In this document: piece by piece, positions 38,101-49,036 of the stretch
Layout: each line of letters begins with the position of its first letter
Numbering within the stretch: the first letter of the stretch is position 1
Position numbers and translations under genes: made by a program
Notes under the pieces: generated by a model
Seen by the model: the letters and a program-made list of their open reading frames with translations, nothing else
What the model was told of the DNA's origin: nothing
Databases searched by the model: none
Assembly: GCF_000004075.3 (NCBI RefSeq)
Contig: NC_026660.2
Span: 30,941,498 to 31,005,497 of the forward strand
Source of the DNA: Cucumis sativus
Taxonomy: Eukaryota > Streptophyta > Magnoliopsida > Cucurbitales > Cucurbitaceae
DNA: 64,000 nt
Reading direction: 5' to 3'

Positions 38101-38691
38101 GAAAAAAAAAAAGTCAAATTATAAACAGAGCAATAAGCCTTGAGAAAAAGAAAAAAGAAATAAAATAATGTAAAGGGTGAAAAAACAAAGTATGATGTAG
38201 GGATGAAGATGAAGGGGGTATTGAGACAGTGAAGTGAAGAAGAGGCGTAAAGCAAAATGAGTAGATTTGGTATTTTGGGAACAGATATGATGGAAATTGA
38301 AAAGTCGATATTGCATAGCATAACATAACATAAGATGATTAATAGATTGTAGGATGGGAAAGAGAAAAAGAAAAAGAAAAAGATTACCTCCACGATCGAG
38401 AAGAAGGATAGTAGGACGAGAGGTGTTGGACTTGAAAGGCTTGTCTCCTTGGAAGGGGAGACATCCGAAAGCCCCTGTTTGAGGATAGAAAAGAGAGCCG
38501 ACAATGAAACCACCGTAGTCGGGAATACCAAAGTTGGCGATTGCAGCGTCATGTTTGGACTTGAGAGAGGTGGGAGAGAGAACGGAGACGCTGCTCTTCT
38601 CGACGACAAAACGGGCATGGACATGAACATGAACATGAAGTTGAATGATTATTAGAAGAGAAGAAAGGAGAAGGGTTAGAAAATGAGGCAT
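35138..38691 (-). CDS. Vacuolar sorting receptor (VSR)
   Basis: Twelve minus-strand exons join in frame to 630 residues: 38691-38388, 37991-37299, 37181-37093, 36970-36901, 36810-36727, 36619-36543, 36395-36314, 36105-36023, 35920-35857, 35740-35612, 35473-35370 and 35251-35138. Order: signal peptide (about 1-27, ending before RFVVEK), protease-associated cargo domain ([12 protein letters not shown] to about 165), VSR central region ([18 protein letters not shown]), cysteine-rich EGF-like repeats ending in [16 protein letters not shown], one transmembrane helix (about 565-588) and a cytosolic tail with YMPL (607-610), the tyrosine signal for adaptor binding. VSRs carry soluble proteins from the Golgi/TGN towards the vacuole. 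The GAFGC and [10 protein letters not shown] wording suggests the VSR5/6/7 clade, but I do not fix the number. The signal peptide holds a CATGTT-type repeat coding His-Val pairs. Confidence 0.95.
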
Positions 38692-41144
38692 GGTTTTGAT
38701 TTGGATTGGATTGGATTGGATTGAAAAATGAAGAAACACACAAGAAGAAGAAGAAGAAGAAGAAAGGAGAGAGGGGAGTCGTTGTTACGTTGGTTCAGTT
38801 CAGAAGTGAGAGAGAATTGTGGAAATAATCAACAATAGAAGAGAGGAACAAGGAAGACTTAGTTTTGTTTGCTTCTATTTGTGGCCTTCTTCTTCTTCTT
38901 CTTTTTTTCTTTTTTTCTTTTTTTCTAAGTAATTAAACTTCAACGAAACGTTATCATTCTTTCTTTTCTTTTCTTTTTTTAATATGATCAAGTAGTTAGT
39001 TGGCCTTTCACCGTTCATTTCTATATTACTCTTTTTTTTTCTGTTATTATTTCTTTTATTCTCCCAAAATAAATAAATGAGTTTCATTTTAATAAAGATA
39101 GTTAAGTAAAAATAAACTCAGCCTCCTATTATATAGGAAAATATTATTTTAAATACAACGATATTAAAATATTAAACTTGAAAAGATACATTGTTATATA
39201 TGAAAAGTAGATCAAACATAAAACAAACTTGAAATTTTTTGAACCAAGATACAATAGAAACCAAAAATAAATTTATACTATATTCTAAAAATAAAAGGTA
39301 TGAGTGGAATCAAGGGAGCAATTAAAAATGATCACCAACTCGATTAAATTAGATTTGTAAAGCTTAAGTTGCCTACATTTCCATGTACTGTACTATTTTT
39401 CTTTATCTCAAATATAGCATAATATTGGTATATTTTAATTTTATTTATTATGTAAAATTTGTAAAATTATAAGTTTTGTACTCAAATTAAAAATAACAAT
39501 ACTAATGTCCCTCCTAAAGTCAACGAATTAAAGATTAGGATAGAATTATTGGAACCCGAAGTTAGGGTTTAATAATTTGTGATCCATGTTGATGTATACA
39601 TTGAAGATGATAATATATATATATATTGACAGTATTAATATAATACGTAAATTAAGTTATTGTTATATTTTGACGAAGTAAACGGACTTAGAATAAGAAA
39701 TTAACAAATTGAGAAATTGAGAAACTGAGAAATTGATAAATTGATAAATAAGATGAAAAGTCTACACCATGACATTCAATAAATTATTGTTGTTATCTTT
39801 TGAGATCACGATGTTGGTTAAATTAATTTATGCAAAAGAAACTGATCCAATAATTCTATTTTTTGCGCTTTATTGTTTTCTAGGAAATGAAAGCGGTAAT
39901 TACAAAGATTAGAGTGACGCACTCAATTATACTTCATAATCATAATAATAAAATAAAATGACGTGATAATTAATGCAGCGACCATTGCCCCTATTTTTTG
40001 AAAAAAACAACAACTGAAATTAGGCCATACAGAAATATTAACAAAGTTTACCCATCCAAAAAATATTCATATTTCCTATCACACCCAACAAAAAATTATA
40101 TATTGATTTTATAGCTTTGGAGTTTGAACTCAAAGTAGTAATAATAATAATAATAACAACAATACATACATACCATTAGACATGCAACTCGAGGAAAATT
40201 TATAAGTAGTATAATCAATTGTGTTTTGATGATGAATGACTTTAGTTTCACATGTGAAGCAAGTATGATAGACACGACATCTCCAGATGTAGGAGTATTT
40301 AGGAGTAAAAGGTCCATTGAATCTTTAAAATAAAAAAAGTAACACCCACACGCTTCTTGCAGATAATAAGTCTATTATTGTTCATCAAGAACTCATCGTA
40401 GCTTAAACTTTGAACTTCAACCTCCACAAGTTACAAGTGACTGTCACAACTTAGTTTCCCTTTTCTTAATCAGTTCTTGCCAGTGGATTAATTTGAATAA
40501 ATACACTTTTGATTCCCCCCCCTCAAAACCAAGTTGTAAAAGGATTTGACCAATTCAAAGCGGCAAAGGAAGACTAAGACGTAAAGGAAGGGATAATTTG
40601 ACTATTTCACTTCCAAACCAAAGTTTAGACTTTCTTTAAAAGAAAAATAGCAAGATGAAACGTCAATGTGCGTAACAACACAAGATGTCACATCCAAATC
40701 ACCCTGTTCCTTACTATTGAATGCAAAATCCAAAAACATAATAGTTATTTTATCCTATAAAATCATAGTTTAAATCATGATGTCATTATCACGTAGAAAT
40801 ATATAAACTATCATCAGAGTTGGCGTAGGATACTTAATGCTCAAAGAGAATTGCCGGCCACCATATATATCAAATTTCACGGCAGGCTTCTATGCTCGCA
40901 ATAAATAAACTACAAGTACCCAATCGTGGACTTGTATCTCAAAATTTAGATCTACAAAAAATACATAGCAACTACTTTAAGGGTAAGAGATAACCACGAA
41001 AAGAGATCGAGTCAAATAAGATATATCTTCAGATTTAGCCTACTCCAAAATTTCAAGTGTCACAGATGAACTGAAAAATATAATATGGTACTATTCCAAG
41101 AGACTATCTATACTGGCCATGGGGGGGAAAACATTTATCAGAGA
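38692..41144. other. Intergenic region between VSR and LLP-homolog genes
   Basis: The left end is the VSR promoter side, with AAG/CTT-rich tracts (38741-38765 and 38885-38930). The rest is AT-rich with short repeats (39700-39750, and a TAA run at about 40137-40158). An open stretch at 40096-40317 (minus) has no family features. No gene or RNA is recognised. Confidence 0.5.
39700..39750. repeat. Imperfect tandem repeat of about 9 bp (GAAATTGA type)
   Basis: About five degenerate units built on GAGAAATTGA / GATAAATTGA follow each other in intergenic AT-rich DNA. Confidence 0.6.
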
Positions 41145-43140
41145 TCAAATGTGGCGATTCCTCTTGACCTTGCATTTACCCCGGCGCTTAGCCTTGCCAA
41201 CCTTGAATTTTCTTTTGGATTTCTTGCCAACTCCACCTACAGGCTTCAGCACGTCGCTTCTACTGCAATCATCTACGTCCACATCTGTAACAGACAAACA
41301 AAGAAATTAATGCCTGGAACAGTTCTATTTTCAAATAAATCAAACAGAAACCACGTCAATAAGTAAATGCATCTGCACTACCAAAAATGAGAACATAACT
41401 TATACATAACGAAGTCAGGTGATATATAATAATTCCACTTTGCATGAAACTCATGCAACCAAACTTCGTTATATTTCTTTTACCAGAATGATGTCCATTT
41501 GGTAGTTCAAATTAATAAGTTCAACTGATATGAACGTTCTATCATTTGTCAGTTTTCAGCAAGAGCCATTATTTGAGTCAAAAGACCTCGTGCAGATTTC
41601 TTCTCAAAAAACCCTCGTCAATAAGTAAATGGACTCAGCATTCATACTGACAGAACATACCCTCTTCTAAAACTTTAAAACCAAAGCATAATTCACACAC
41701 AAACAAATATAGGAAAGCACAATAGAACAAGAGCATTACGCTTAGAATGGCACAACATTTTTTGGGGAAAACAAAACAAAAGAATTGATTATAGTGAGAA
41801 CGAGAAAAGGCTAACACAAACCGAACTTCTTTACAGGAAATATTTCTATATATCATTCAGGGTCTCTTGTTACACTAAATATGCAGTAGGAAAAATACGG
41901 TAACTTTCCCTCAGAAATTTTTTAATTAACAAACTTGGATATTTCTAATGGGGAAAGCTTTAAAACATAATCACCATTTAAATTTATTTGTCACGAAACT
42001 TAAACTCGCAGTAAAAAATCTGGAGGGGGAAATAATAATTACGACAAAGAGGTAACCAGGCACTTAAATAAACTGAACAACTAATATATCTCATACAATA
42101 TTAAAAGACTATTCACATGCCCCTGTATCATAAAATATGAGTTGGGTAACAAAAAGAAAAAAACCCAAGTTTAGACTGTCAAATGAAATTAGACAACATT
42201 TTTATCTTCGTTAAAAAGCGAACAGAAAAATTGTCTATTGAAATTGGGTCACAATCCTCCCATATTACCCCACTATGTTCTCCCTTTAATTAAATTGAAG
42301 GAAATGACTTCGACACCTGAATCCGGTCAATTATATGTATATTCAATCTGCTATTTTGGTTGCTAGCTTTCTGTTAAATCCCGTCCAGTGATTCTGTTAA
42401 CCTCGTGGTTTAATGATTAGTTTAAATCTTCTGAAAGGGCTCCTTGTGTTTGAAGTTTAAGTACTCCTATTCGTTCACAATTAATACCATGAGCAATTAC
42501 AATTTTAAAAATTCAAGTTTTAAGGTTAAGAATATCGAGTAGTCCATGAAGTGGATCAAAGCAAACCCTCAACGTATCAGAAAAAAAAGATAATTGGACT
42601 GCGAATTGCACGAAATTTTTTCAGGGGTGGGTCGGCTGTCTACGTCTCCCTCCATCTCACCCCTCTTTCAGCAATACAAAGAAATAAGAACGGACGAAGA
42701 GCCAAAATAGTGTTCATTTAGATAACAGAAAAAATTCTGGTTACGAGATTCGTCGGGACTTGAGTGAATAAAGGAAAAGGGAGGCAAGAAAAAAGATTTT
42801 TTTTTTTTTCACATAATGAGATGAAAAACCACAACAATGAAATCGAAAAACCTAAAGAATGAACAAAGCGAATCAAAAAGAAACATCTGCAAGTAATACA
42901 AAGAATAAAGGGGGTACCCATAGCAGCGTCAGCAGCGGAAGAGGTAGAGGGCGGTGCGACGTCCATAGTAGAGACATTGGAGGTTAAAGGAGAGGAACGC
43001 ACGGGAAGCTTAGGGGCAGCAAGGGCAGCCTCTTGAGCAGCGAGCTTGGCGGCTTCTTTCTTGTCGTAAAAAGGGTCAACCATCTCTCTCCTGATGGCCC
43101 TCAGCCTCTTCTCTCTCTTCGATCTCATGGATTTCGCCAT
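41145..43140 (-). CDS. LLP homolog (LLPH/DUF2423)-type small nucleolar protein
   Basis: Two minus-strand exons, 43140-42918 and 41284-41145, join in frame to 120 residues. The N-terminus MAKSMRSKREKRLRAIRR is the hallmark of the LLPH (LAPS18-like) family. The middle is Ala/Pro/Ser-rich. The C-terminus is very basic (KKSKRKFKVGKAKRRGKCK). Family members are nucleolar and linked to ribosome assembly or chromatin; that role is inferred. An in-frame ATG lies ten codons upstream, but MAKSMRSK is the conserved start. The intron of about 1.6 kb holds a SINE-like remnant. Confidence 0.88.
42390..42475 (+). mobile_element. tRNA-derived SINE-like remnant in the LLP-homolog intron
   Basis: CTCGTGGTTTAATGATTAG (A-box-like) is followed by CTTGTGTTTGAAGTTTAAG (B-box-like), resembling the segment at 24535-24612. 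It is divergent and lacks a tRNA fold I can defend. Confidence 0.3.
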
Positions 43141-45283
43141 TTTTTCTCTCTCCAATGAGCTCCTTCCCACAGAATTTCAGGTTGCTTGGATTCCGTCGCC
43201 GAGCAAACCAATTTTAGGGTTCTGGTCGAATTAGGGTTTTCTTAAGAACCCTCACTATTTTAATGCCGAAAAGGCCCCTCGCTCCCAAGCTTCTCGTGAT
43301 TTTGGAAATTCCCCAATATAGTTTAATATGTTAAATTATTTAATAATAATAATAATAAATAAATAAAAAGTTCCTAAACTATGTAATTTTTGTCAAAAAA
43401 GAAAAATAATAATTCAAAATTTTAAAAAGCCCACTCCAACTTTAAAAATGATATCCTTGTAATTAGGATTTAGAATCAAAATGACCACTTGGTTCGAAAA
43501 TAATTATAAACCAACTCTAACCATTTTAATACGATATGTCGTTGGTTGATGTATAATAGATAAGTAAGAGTACAAATTACTATCTATATCAACAAAGTGT
43601 ACATTAGTAAATAACTTTCAATTCTTTTAAACATTTTTTCATGTTTTCAGGATTTATCTCATTCAGGTGTAATATATTGTCTCCCTCTTCAACTCCAAGC
43701 ATTACGTTTAAAGTAGGTAAGAGAAAGGTTTATTATATAAATTGTCTACCTTCGGTACAATTGTAAAATACAGTGTAAAATATAATTTTATATATTGAGT
43801 TTACACCATGAATGATCAAGAACTTTGAAAAAGTATGCAGTTAGTTGATTGAAAAAATTGTGCTTGTGTTTTTATACGTTATAAAAAACTACATCATATT
43901 TGATATATTCACACTTAAATGCATCATCAACACAAAGTTCCAAGACTAACTCAATTAAACTTTAATACAAACAATTATTTCCTCAACCATACTCTCACCC
44001 ACTCAACTAGACATTTTATGCCAAGTGCACCTTAAGCAAAAATGACATTTTTAGACTTCTAATATAGGAAAGGAGATGTACGGATAAACAAATTTAGAAG
44101 TAAAATAATATTTATGGCATTGCAAAATTAAAAGTAAAATATAACAAATGTCTGGAGTGTGTCTATAATCTTAAATTTGTTTATATTTTATAAACATTTT
44201 GATCAATTTTACTATTTTTAAAAATGTTTCATTTTAAAATTATTTTTTTGTCACGATTTTAAAATATTTTTTTTCTCCGTGACATGAGTTGATAAAGCCC
44301 ATTGGTTCACATCATTTTTTAAGTCTAACCTTTTTAAAAAATATAAATTAAAAATCTTCAATAAAAAGCATTATTTGATATGCCTTTTTATTTAATCATA
44401 AAAAACAAAAAACAAAAATCTGAAATTCAGGTAGGATGAATTCTCACCAAGATTCATAAACTTTTGGCAAAAGATCGTTAATTCAAACGAAATTGATGAA
44501 TTTAGAGATACCAATTGATTCAACATCAAATTCACGATTTTTGAATAAGAGCGAAGGAAAATTCTTGAATGCAATGAAATAATGAATTAAAATTTCAAAA
44601 TGAACACATATTAATTTGAATATTTCACAAACAATTCTAAATGGTTTTTGGAATTAGTTAACTATTGTCGCCTATGTGATTACACGTTACTTATGGGACA
44701 AAAAACATATTATAGATGAGTATTTTTTGATGAAAAAAATGAGATGGCATATAATTATTCTTTCTAAGCACACCTACTTTGTTTTGTTGCTAGGCTACCC
44801 TATCTCTCTAACCACAGTCCACCAACCCCACTTGATTGGCTACACCGTCTCCTCCTCTTGCTTCCTTCACTTATCAGGCAACAATTATCAATAAGATTTT
44901 AAGAACTAAAAGTGGTCAATCTTTTAAACTACATAAATCAAATTGAAGCATGAACCAAAGGCAGTTTGTTTTATTTTTTTTTTAAAAAAGAACAATAAAT
45001 AAGAAATAAAGGAAAAGATGAGTCGGTGTGGATGGGGAGGATTACTACACGGTCAAAAAGATAAGAAAATAGAACCACTACCAGAAGGAGGAATGAGAGA
45101 TGATACATGAGAGTGCAAAAACTATATTGACAATTAGAAGTCAAAAGCGGAGGCCGAGAAAAAGCAGCAAGTATGTATGAGTTATAAGAATTGTGTGACA
45201 GTAACTGTAAATAAATTAGAAAGAAGGATATATGGGATGGATATGGATCAGAATGAGGTCGAAGCTGTGTTTGATGACTGATG
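43141..45283. other. Intergenic region between LLP-homolog and FKBP13 genes
   Basis: Contains the LLP-homolog upstream region (to about 43300) and very AT-rich spacer with an AAT run at 43341-43365. Open stretches such as 44676-44894 have no family features. The right end is the FKBP13 3' flank. Confidence 0.5.
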
Positions 45284-46429
45284 TCATGCCTTCCCAATGA
45301 ACTCCACATCGAATAAGAGAACAGAGTTGGGAGGAATGATACATGACCCTGCATCCGCCGCAATCAATCAAACAAACAAAAACTCAAACTCCTTTCCCAG
45401 TTACCAACCACAACATTAAGAGTAGATTAGAAACTATTATGCTTTAAATTAAACAGTAATTGACTTCATTTCATTGTACCTCCTCTGCATCCAGCACCTC
45501 TTGCACCATACCCAAGTTCTGGAGGAAGCTTTAGCACTCGCTTCCCTCCTTCACAAGTTAATTTATATTAATTTAATTAACGCCATATTCCGTATTTCAT
45601 ATTCCATTTCCAATTTACATTTGCGTATGCTTTAATCATTTTCCACACTACATAGAAAACGTACCCGGAAGCATCGCTGGAACTCCATCGCCCCCAAGAA
45701 TACCTTCATCCCAACCTTTTATAACCTGTACATATATATTTTTTTTTTTACTTTACTACCATCAACTGATAATCACTATATCCGCTTTCTAAATATATAA
45801 ACACATATACATGGATACATATATTATATATACCTCTCCAACTCCAACTCGAAAGGTTAACGGTTTCCCCCGATTGTAGCTGCTGTCGAACACCTTTCCG
45901 CTCTCTAATTTTCCAACATAATGTGCCTATCAGCAACCAATTTGTCACTTCGCATGGGTATACAACATCAATTATATATGCCTATGCGCCACATTATTTC
46001 AGATTCCAAGCCCAATTTCAATCCTATAATCTATGGTAGAGAACAGAGAGGTAAAAGTGATTGAAGGCATACCTTGATTAGCTGTCCTTTCTCAGCCTCA
46101 GGGCCTGACCCGACAACTTTATCGCAGAATGCAAGGCCAGAAGGAGCTGTTGTTAATTCACATGGTGTGGCTTCAGCAGCTGCAGGCAGTGGCTGTAGAA
46201 GAACCTTGCCGAGGCCGAGCAGGAATCCACAACCAATTGCTTCTCTTCTGCCGAATGAAGCTGGGTTCTCCTTCGCTTCCAGTTTTTGATGAGGAAAATT
46301 GATTTTCGGGGTACGGGCGTAGGTAAATTTGGAAACTTGTTTCGTTGTTAGACATTTATCAAGTGATATGTCTTTGGAGCTAAGCGTTCTGGGAGTGACA
46401 GCCCCAACTGAAATTGCCAGCGAGCTCAT
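45284..46429 (-). CDS. FKBP13: FKBP13, thylakoid-lumen peptidyl-prolyl isomerase
   Basis: Five minus-strand exons, 46429-46073, 45926-45834, 45725-45665, 45548-45480 and 45348-45284, join in frame to 214 residues. Order: a Ser-rich plastid transit peptide, a twin-arginine lumenal signal (GRREAIGCG, a hydrophobic stretch, then AAAEA), and a full FKBP domain from LAFCDKVVG to [11 protein letters not shown]. Active-site words are present ([22 protein letters not shown]). Both cysteine pairs known to form the redox disulfides of Arabidopsis FKBP13 are visible: [13 protein letters not shown] at the start of the mature protein and CRGGSC near the end. It catalyses prolyl isomerisation in the lumen, and its activity is known to depend on oxidised disulfides. 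It is known to interact with the Rieske protein and, as I recall, with cytochrome c6A, whose gene lies about 30 kb to the left. Confidence 0.95.
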
Positions 46430-47725
46430 CTCCAACAAACGCTAGTTTCTACTTTCAGAAGAAGATCGAACCAAAGAGGATTAGCTCCCACCCTCACAGC
46501 GCTGATTTGCCTTGCTGCGGTGCAATGGATAGAAGCTAGTGGCATTGACTGTGGGCACCATGACAACGGGTAACGTACCACAAAGCGGGCCTGTTTTGTT
46601 ACGCGCCAAACCTTGGGCCACTCTGAGTCCACTTTTAATAGTTTTGTGGTAGTTTTGTTTAGAGCATGGCCCAACTACAGCTTTTAGTTCTCGTCGCGTT
46701 GAGTAGCTACAGTTTTCGAATTCTCAAATTTATCTAAAATAGCTATTTACAACTAACCGAATTTATCATCAGCAGCTGGTAACTCTAGTTTTTAGTTACT
46801 CAAAGATCAAATTATCAAAATACAGATGGAAAAGAATAGTACATACCGGCGAGTGAAGCTATACAAAGCGGGTCTAATAATGAAATAATATATAGTTCTC
46901 CCACAAAAAAATGAGATTCTTTTGGTTTCTTCGAACCTGGAAAAATATTTCTGCTTATTCAGCCCTTTCTAACTTTAATTTACTCACAACAAATAGAGCA
47001 TGGCACACGAGTGAATTGATTAAACCGGACTCAAGATCTCACGAGGGACAGCAAACAAATAGAGCATGGCACACGAGTGAATTGATTAAACCGGACTCAA
47101 GATCTCACGAGGGACAGCAAATTTCTATCCTTTGGCAAAACTAACCAATGACCTTATAAATACAAACAAAACACCAACATATGCTATGTAGAAAAAGAAA
47201 ACAATCAATCAAACAGAACAATTTGGTAGTGGGGCGCTCTGGTTCCACAAAAAATCTTTGCCAAACTCAATTTAGCACGGTGATCTCGAATGAAAGACCA
47301 AGCCATAACCAGAAAAGTAAGCACGCCCACATAGCACTAACCATCAGCCAGTAATAATCCCCTGATGTTGTATTTGATGTCCGCGCACAAAATAAGGACA
47401 CGCTCTTTTGATCGAGTAAACTTGGCCAGAGCTGGCATTTGAGAAGCTATGCACCATTGCAAACTATAGATTTTAGATATATGGTCATTCATTCTCAATT
47501 CATTTTGAGATGAATATTATGCTTATTTATTATGATACCAAAGTCCATAAAATTTGAACAAGGAATTAATCCAAAAATGTTGAACCCACAGAGACAACAC
47601 CAATCCACGTTAAGGATGGAAAAATCAATAAGATAGAATAATTTGCAATGGAGCAGATTACGAAACACCAGCTAAAGTAATTACCACTCTAATTCGAGAA
47701 GAAGGAACGATGCCATTGCAACCAA
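46430..47725. other. Intergenic region between FKBP13 and PPR genes
   Basis: The left part is the FKBP13 promoter side. A perfect 66-bp tandem duplication lies at 46988-47121. No gene is recognised in the rest, which includes the PPR 3' flank. Confidence 0.5.
46988..47121. repeat. Perfect 66-bp tandem duplication
   Basis: Two head-to-tail copies of a 66-bp unit containing TAGAGCATGGCACACGAG and GGACTCAAGATCTCACGAGG. The copies are identical over their full length, so the duplication is recent or an assembly effect. Confidence 0.95.
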
Positions 47726-49036
47726 TTATAGTCCACTTCTGATAAGGCTATAGGCTCTACCCTTCCGTACATGTTGGTTCAGTAAATTCCTTATATTTTC
47801 TGCATCATCCCACTTATCCTGTAAAACGTACAAATCAGATACGAGAGAGTAAACTCCAGCATGATTGTCGGGTTCTATCTTTTCCAATATCTGCTCAATA
47901 ACCCTCTCGGCCAAGTCGAAGCTTTTATGTTGCTTACAGGCCGATAAAAGAGAGCTCCACACAATGACATTAGGTTCGAGTCTCATACTCTTAATGACCC
48001 CATAAGCTTCCTCCAACAATCCCGACCTGCCCAACAGATCAACGAAGCATCCATAATGTTGAATCCTTATTTCTAAGCCACATTCTTCAATCATATTAAA
48101 GTATTTGCGGCCTTCTTGAACCAACCCTGCATGAACACATGCACTTAAAACCCCAGTGAAAGTAAATTCATTCGGTTCCACACCTTCATGTCTCATCGTC
48201 TCAAATAAAACTAATGCTTCCTTGCAGCAGCCATGATGGGCCAACCCACATATCAGAGCAGTCCAAGTCCTGACATTCCTTTCAGACATCAAATTAAATA
48301 TCTGGCAAGCATACTTCAGAAATCCACACTTGGCGTACATATCAACCAAAACCGTACCAAGTTCCAGGTTGAGTTCCCACCTATTCTTGACCACAAAACC
48401 ATGAACCGATTTGCCAGCCAACAATCCTAAAGAGCCCATATGAGCACACCCGTTTAAGATTGACCCTGCCGCCATCTGATCGGGATTAATACCATTAATT
48501 ATCATATCTTGGAAAAGAAGCAAAGCACCCCTGTAATTGCGATTGTTAATGTAGGCAGCAATCATGGCGGACCAAGATGCCAAGTCTCTTGAGGGCATTC
48601 GATCAAACAACTGGCGAGCAGTGTGTACATCCCCTGCCTTGGAATAGCCCGAAATCATAGTGTTCCAGGTAACTGAGTTTTTGTGGGGCATTTCATCGAA
48701 CACCAAGCGAGCAAGTTGAAAGGAGTGAAGGACGTATGAATGAAGAAGAGATGTAGCGACAAAGACATGGGTAGTGAAACCAAGTTTAGTAATGTGGGCA
48801 TGAAGATGGTGAAGAATGGAGAGATTGTTGGAAGAAGCGCAGGCTTTGAGCATAAATAGAATGGAGAAGCTGTCATGAGGTACGGATTGACGGTGCATCT
48901 GGGAGTAGAAAGCAAGTGCTTTATGAAGGGAGGGAGCATTTCGAATACGTAAAGCCCAAGAGTTGACGCCTTTGGCGGAGAAAGCAAAATGACGGCAAGA
49001 AGGATTGAGCAAGAGATTAACGAGCATAACTTTCAT
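47726..49036 (-). CDS. PLS-class pentatricopeptide repeat (PPR) protein, E type
   Basis: A single exon of 436 residues, as is usual for this family. P, L and S repeats follow each other from about residue 60: NSVTWNTMISGYSKAGD, DLASWSAMIAAYINN, LGTVLVDMYAKCG, NVRTWTALICGLAHHG and EFTFTGVLSACVHAG. An E-type tail follows (HYGCFVDLLGRSGLLEEA, VIVWSSLLSACKQH, AGVYSLVSDLYVLQDKWDDA). It ends at RKGRAYSLIRSGL without a DYW domain, so any C-to-U editing would need a partner. Such proteins bind organelle RNA; the target is unknown. The first ATG at 49036 gives a short basic, hydrophobic N-terminus compatible with organelle import. Confidence 0.92.
   Translation of the reverse strand: MKVMLVNLLLNPSCRHFAFSAKGVNSWALRIRNAPSLHKALAFYSQMHRQSVPHDSFSILFMLKACASSNNLSILHHLHAHITKLGFTTHVFVATSLLHSYVLHSFQLARLVFDEMPHKNSVTWNTMISGYSKAGDVHTARQLFDRMPSRDLASWSAMIAAYINNRNYRGALLLFQDMIINGINPDQMAAGSILNGCAHMGSLGLLAGKSVHGFVVKNRWELNLELGTVLVDMYAKCGFLKYACQIFNLMSERNVRTWTALICGLAHHGCCKEALVLFETMRHEGVEPNEFTFTGVLSACVHAGLVQEGRKYFNMIEECGLEIRIQHYGCFVDLLGRSGLLEEAYGVIKSMRLEPNVIVWSSLLSACKQHKSFDLAERVIEQILEKIEPDNHAGVYSLVSDLYVLQDKWDDAENIRNLLNQHVRKGRAYSLIRSGL

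Noticed and set aside
46074-46289. Plus-strand open frame opposite FKBP13
   Set aside because: Shadow of the FKBP13 first exon on the other strand.
46988-47121. CRISPR-like or regulatory array
   Set aside because: There are only two copies with no spacer; it is a simple tandem duplication in a eukaryotic genome.
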